A DNA stretch of 6,954 nucleotides from Lachnospiraceae bacterium UBA7026 (GTDB taxonomy: Bacteria; Bacillota; Clostridia; Lachnospirales; Lachnospiraceae): positions 1 to 6,954 of the forward strand of contig DLBH01000047.1 of assembly GCA_002494165.1 (NCBI GenBank), in the 5' to 3' direction. The position numbers and the translations under genes are program-made. Shown here one piece after another: positions 5,911-6,954 of the stretch; within the stretch, counting starts at the first letter, position 1; each line of letters begins with the position of its first letter. Below the pieces are notes generated by a model. That model did no database searches. It was given only the letters and a program-made list of their open reading frames with translations, and was not told the DNA's origin.

Positions 5911-6918
5911 ATGAGTGAGCCTAAAGATAAAAAAATGACCCGTCTTGACCTGGCCCTTCCGGCCCTGGGCCTGGCCCAGTCCCGGGAGAAAGCCAAGAAA
6001 ATGATCCAGAGCGGAAATATTTATGTGAATGGCCGTCAGGTGACCAGGCCTTCCCAGGCCACCGGCCCCGAAGACCGGATTGAAGTCCGGGGCCAGGTTC
6101 TGCCCTATGTCAGCAGGGGTGGTCTCAAGCTGGAGAAGGCGCTTCAGGTTTTCGGACTGGAATTAAAGGGCAGGATCTGTATGGATGTGGGGGCCTCCAC
6201 GGGAGGATTCACTGACTGCATGCTGCAGAATGGAGCTGCCAGGGTATACGCCCTTGATGTGGGCAGGGACCAGCTGAGCCCCAGCCTCCGACAGGACCCC
6301 CGGGTAGTCTCCATGGAAGAGACCAATATGAGATATGTGACCCCGGACATGATTCCGGAGCCTGTCTCTTTTGCCAGTGTGGATGTATCTTTCATCTCTC
6401 TGACCATGATCCTTGGTCCCCTCAAGGCCTGTATGGCCCCGGGCGGTCAGGCAGTCTGCCTGGTCAAGCCCCAGTTTGAGGCCGGCAGGGGCCAGGTAGG
6501 CAAGAAGGGGGTGGTCCGGTCTGCTAAGATTCATAAGACCGTGATCGCATCCGTGGCAGACTACGCCCGCTCCATAGGCTGGAAGGTGGAAGACCTGACC
6601 TGGTCACCGGTCCGGGGACCGGAAGGAAATATAGAGTATCTGCTCTACTTTTCCCTGCCTGCTGACCAGCCGGAGGACTGGTTACCAGACCTACATGCAG
6701 ACCGGTTATCAGACCAACATACAGATCAGTTGTCAGACCAGCCGGAAGACCGCTCATCAGATCTGGAGGCCAGGGCCGATTATGACCAGCTGTCCAGAGG
6801 GACTGGCCAGGCAGATCTTTATTGCCAGGCCAAGGACCAGGCCGGTAAGGTTAATGAAGGTGAGATTAGAATTCTGGTGGACCAGGCTCACAGCAGCCTT
6901 GGCAAGGACAAAGCCTGA
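5911..6918 (+). CDS. tlyA: TlyA family rRNA (cytidine-2'-O)-methyltransferase with repeat-bearing C-terminal insert
   Basis: TlyA proteins methylate the 2'-OH of cytidines in rRNA (in Mycobacterium C1409 of 16S and C1920 of 23S); older records call them hemolysins. An S4 RNA-binding domain fills about residues 10-65 (RLDLALPALGLAQSREKAKKM, NGRQV). The FtsJ-type SAM domain follows, with DVGASTGGFTD at 92-102. The candidate catalytic residues K73, D158, K186 and E242 have exactly the spacing of K69, D154, K182 and E238 of M. tuberculosis TlyA, so the enzyme is probably active. At 335 residues it is some 60 longer than usual. The excess is a low-complexity, Asp/Gln-rich insert (about 250-313) between the EYLLYFS strand and the closing IRILVDQAHSSL helix. 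There is no strong ribosome binding site at 5911 or at the alternative ATG 5935, so it probably depends on coupling to ispA, 3 bases upstream. Confidence 0.92.
   Translation: MSEPKDKKMTRLDLALPALGLAQSREKAKKMIQSGNIYVNGRQVTRPSQATGPEDRIEVRGQVLPYVSRGGLKLEKALQVFGLELKGRICMDVGASTGGFTDCMLQNGAARVYALDVGRDQLSPSLRQDPRVVSMEETNMRYVTPDMIPEPVSFASVDVSFISLTMILGPLKACMAPGGQAVCLVKPQFEAGRGQVGKKGVVRSAKIHKTVIASVADYARSIGWKVEDLTWSPVRGPEGNIEYLLYFSLPADQPEDWLPDLHADRLSDQHTDQLSDQPEDRSSDLEARADYDQLSRGTGQADLYCQAKDQAGKVNEGEIRILVDQAHSSLGKDKA
6664..6759 (+). repeat. Four 24-base degenerate tandem repeats inside tlyA
   Basis: Units at 6664-6687, 6688-6711, 6712-6735 and 6736-6759 encode DQPEDWLP, DLHADRLS, DQHTDQLS and DQPEDRSS. 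Each fits D-x-x-x-D-x-x-S/P. Units 1 and 4 match at 19 of 24 bases, as do units 2 and 3. A diverged fifth copy, interrupted by four residues, may run from 6760 to 6795 (DLEARADYDQLS). The period is a multiple of three, so the reading frame is kept. Confidence 0.8.
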
Positions 6919-6954
6919 CGGAGCCAGCAGGAACCTGCAAGGACAAAGCCTGAC
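6902..6954 (+). repeat. Exact 18-base direct repeat covering the tlyA stop region
   Basis: GCAAGGACAAAGCCTGAC occurs at 6902-6919, across the tlyA stop codon, and again at 6937-6954, where the window ends. The period is 35 bases. CAGCAG precedes each copy at 6891 and 6925, spaced 5 and 6 bases away, so the duplicated unit is probably longer and imperfect. Whether further copies follow cannot be seen. Confidence 0.85.

Noticed and set aside
1..6954. Search for mobile elements, CRISPR arrays, phage or defence genes, toxin-antitoxin pairs and riboswitches
   Set aside because: Every sizeable stretch is accounted for by housekeeping genes, gaps are 110 bases or less, and no matching motifs or repeats were seen apart from those listed.

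Overview
The window reads as chromosomal housekeeping DNA from a Gram-positive Clostridia-type bacterium, most likely of the Lachnospiraceae or a close relative. This rests on three things: the gene order (smc-ftsY followed by the Gls24/nusB/xseA/xseB/ispA/tlyA cluster), strong AGGAGG-type ribosome binding sites, and protein sequences of clear Firmicutes character. The base composition is visibly GC-leaning for that group. The genus is not determined. All genes lie on the + strand and are tightly packed; there are no transposases, CRISPR repeats, tRNAs or rRNAs.

Region 1 (1-2485) holds the 3' end of smc (chromosome condensation), an 86-base gap with GC-rich inverted repeats, ftsY (the SRP receptor), and an ACT-domain threonine ammonia-lyase gene (ilvA). 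The ilvA start codon and ribosome binding site lie inside the end of ftsY. Region 2 (about 2490-3527) begins with a good extended -10 promoter and a leader hairpin, then carries an Asp23/Gls24-family gene (yqhY-like) and nusB, and closes with a convincing intrinsic terminator. Region 3 (3565-6918) is a compact run of xseA, xseB, ispA and tlyA: both subunits of exonuclease VII, a farnesyl diphosphate synthase and a TlyA-type rRNA 2'-O-methyltransferase. xseB and ispA overlap by 44 bases, and ispA and tlyA are 3 bases apart.

The cluster resembles the Bacillus subtilis order yqhY-nusB-folD-xseA-xseB-ispA-dxs-yqxC, but folD and dxs are absent from their usual places and accBC is not upstream. The genes share an operon rather than a pathway: condensation, membrane protein targeting, isoleucine-branch or catabolic threonine deamination, transcription (anti)termination, DNA repair, isoprenoid synthesis and ribosome modification.

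I found no evidence of a new multi-gene system. The most unusual items are a lineage-specific insert near the C-terminus of TlyA built from four 8-residue (24-base) degenerate tandem repeats, and an exact 18-base direct repeat that duplicates the tlyA stop region at the right edge of the window. The terminator between nusB and xseA and the hairpin next to the yqhY-like promoter are the main regulatory points worth testing.
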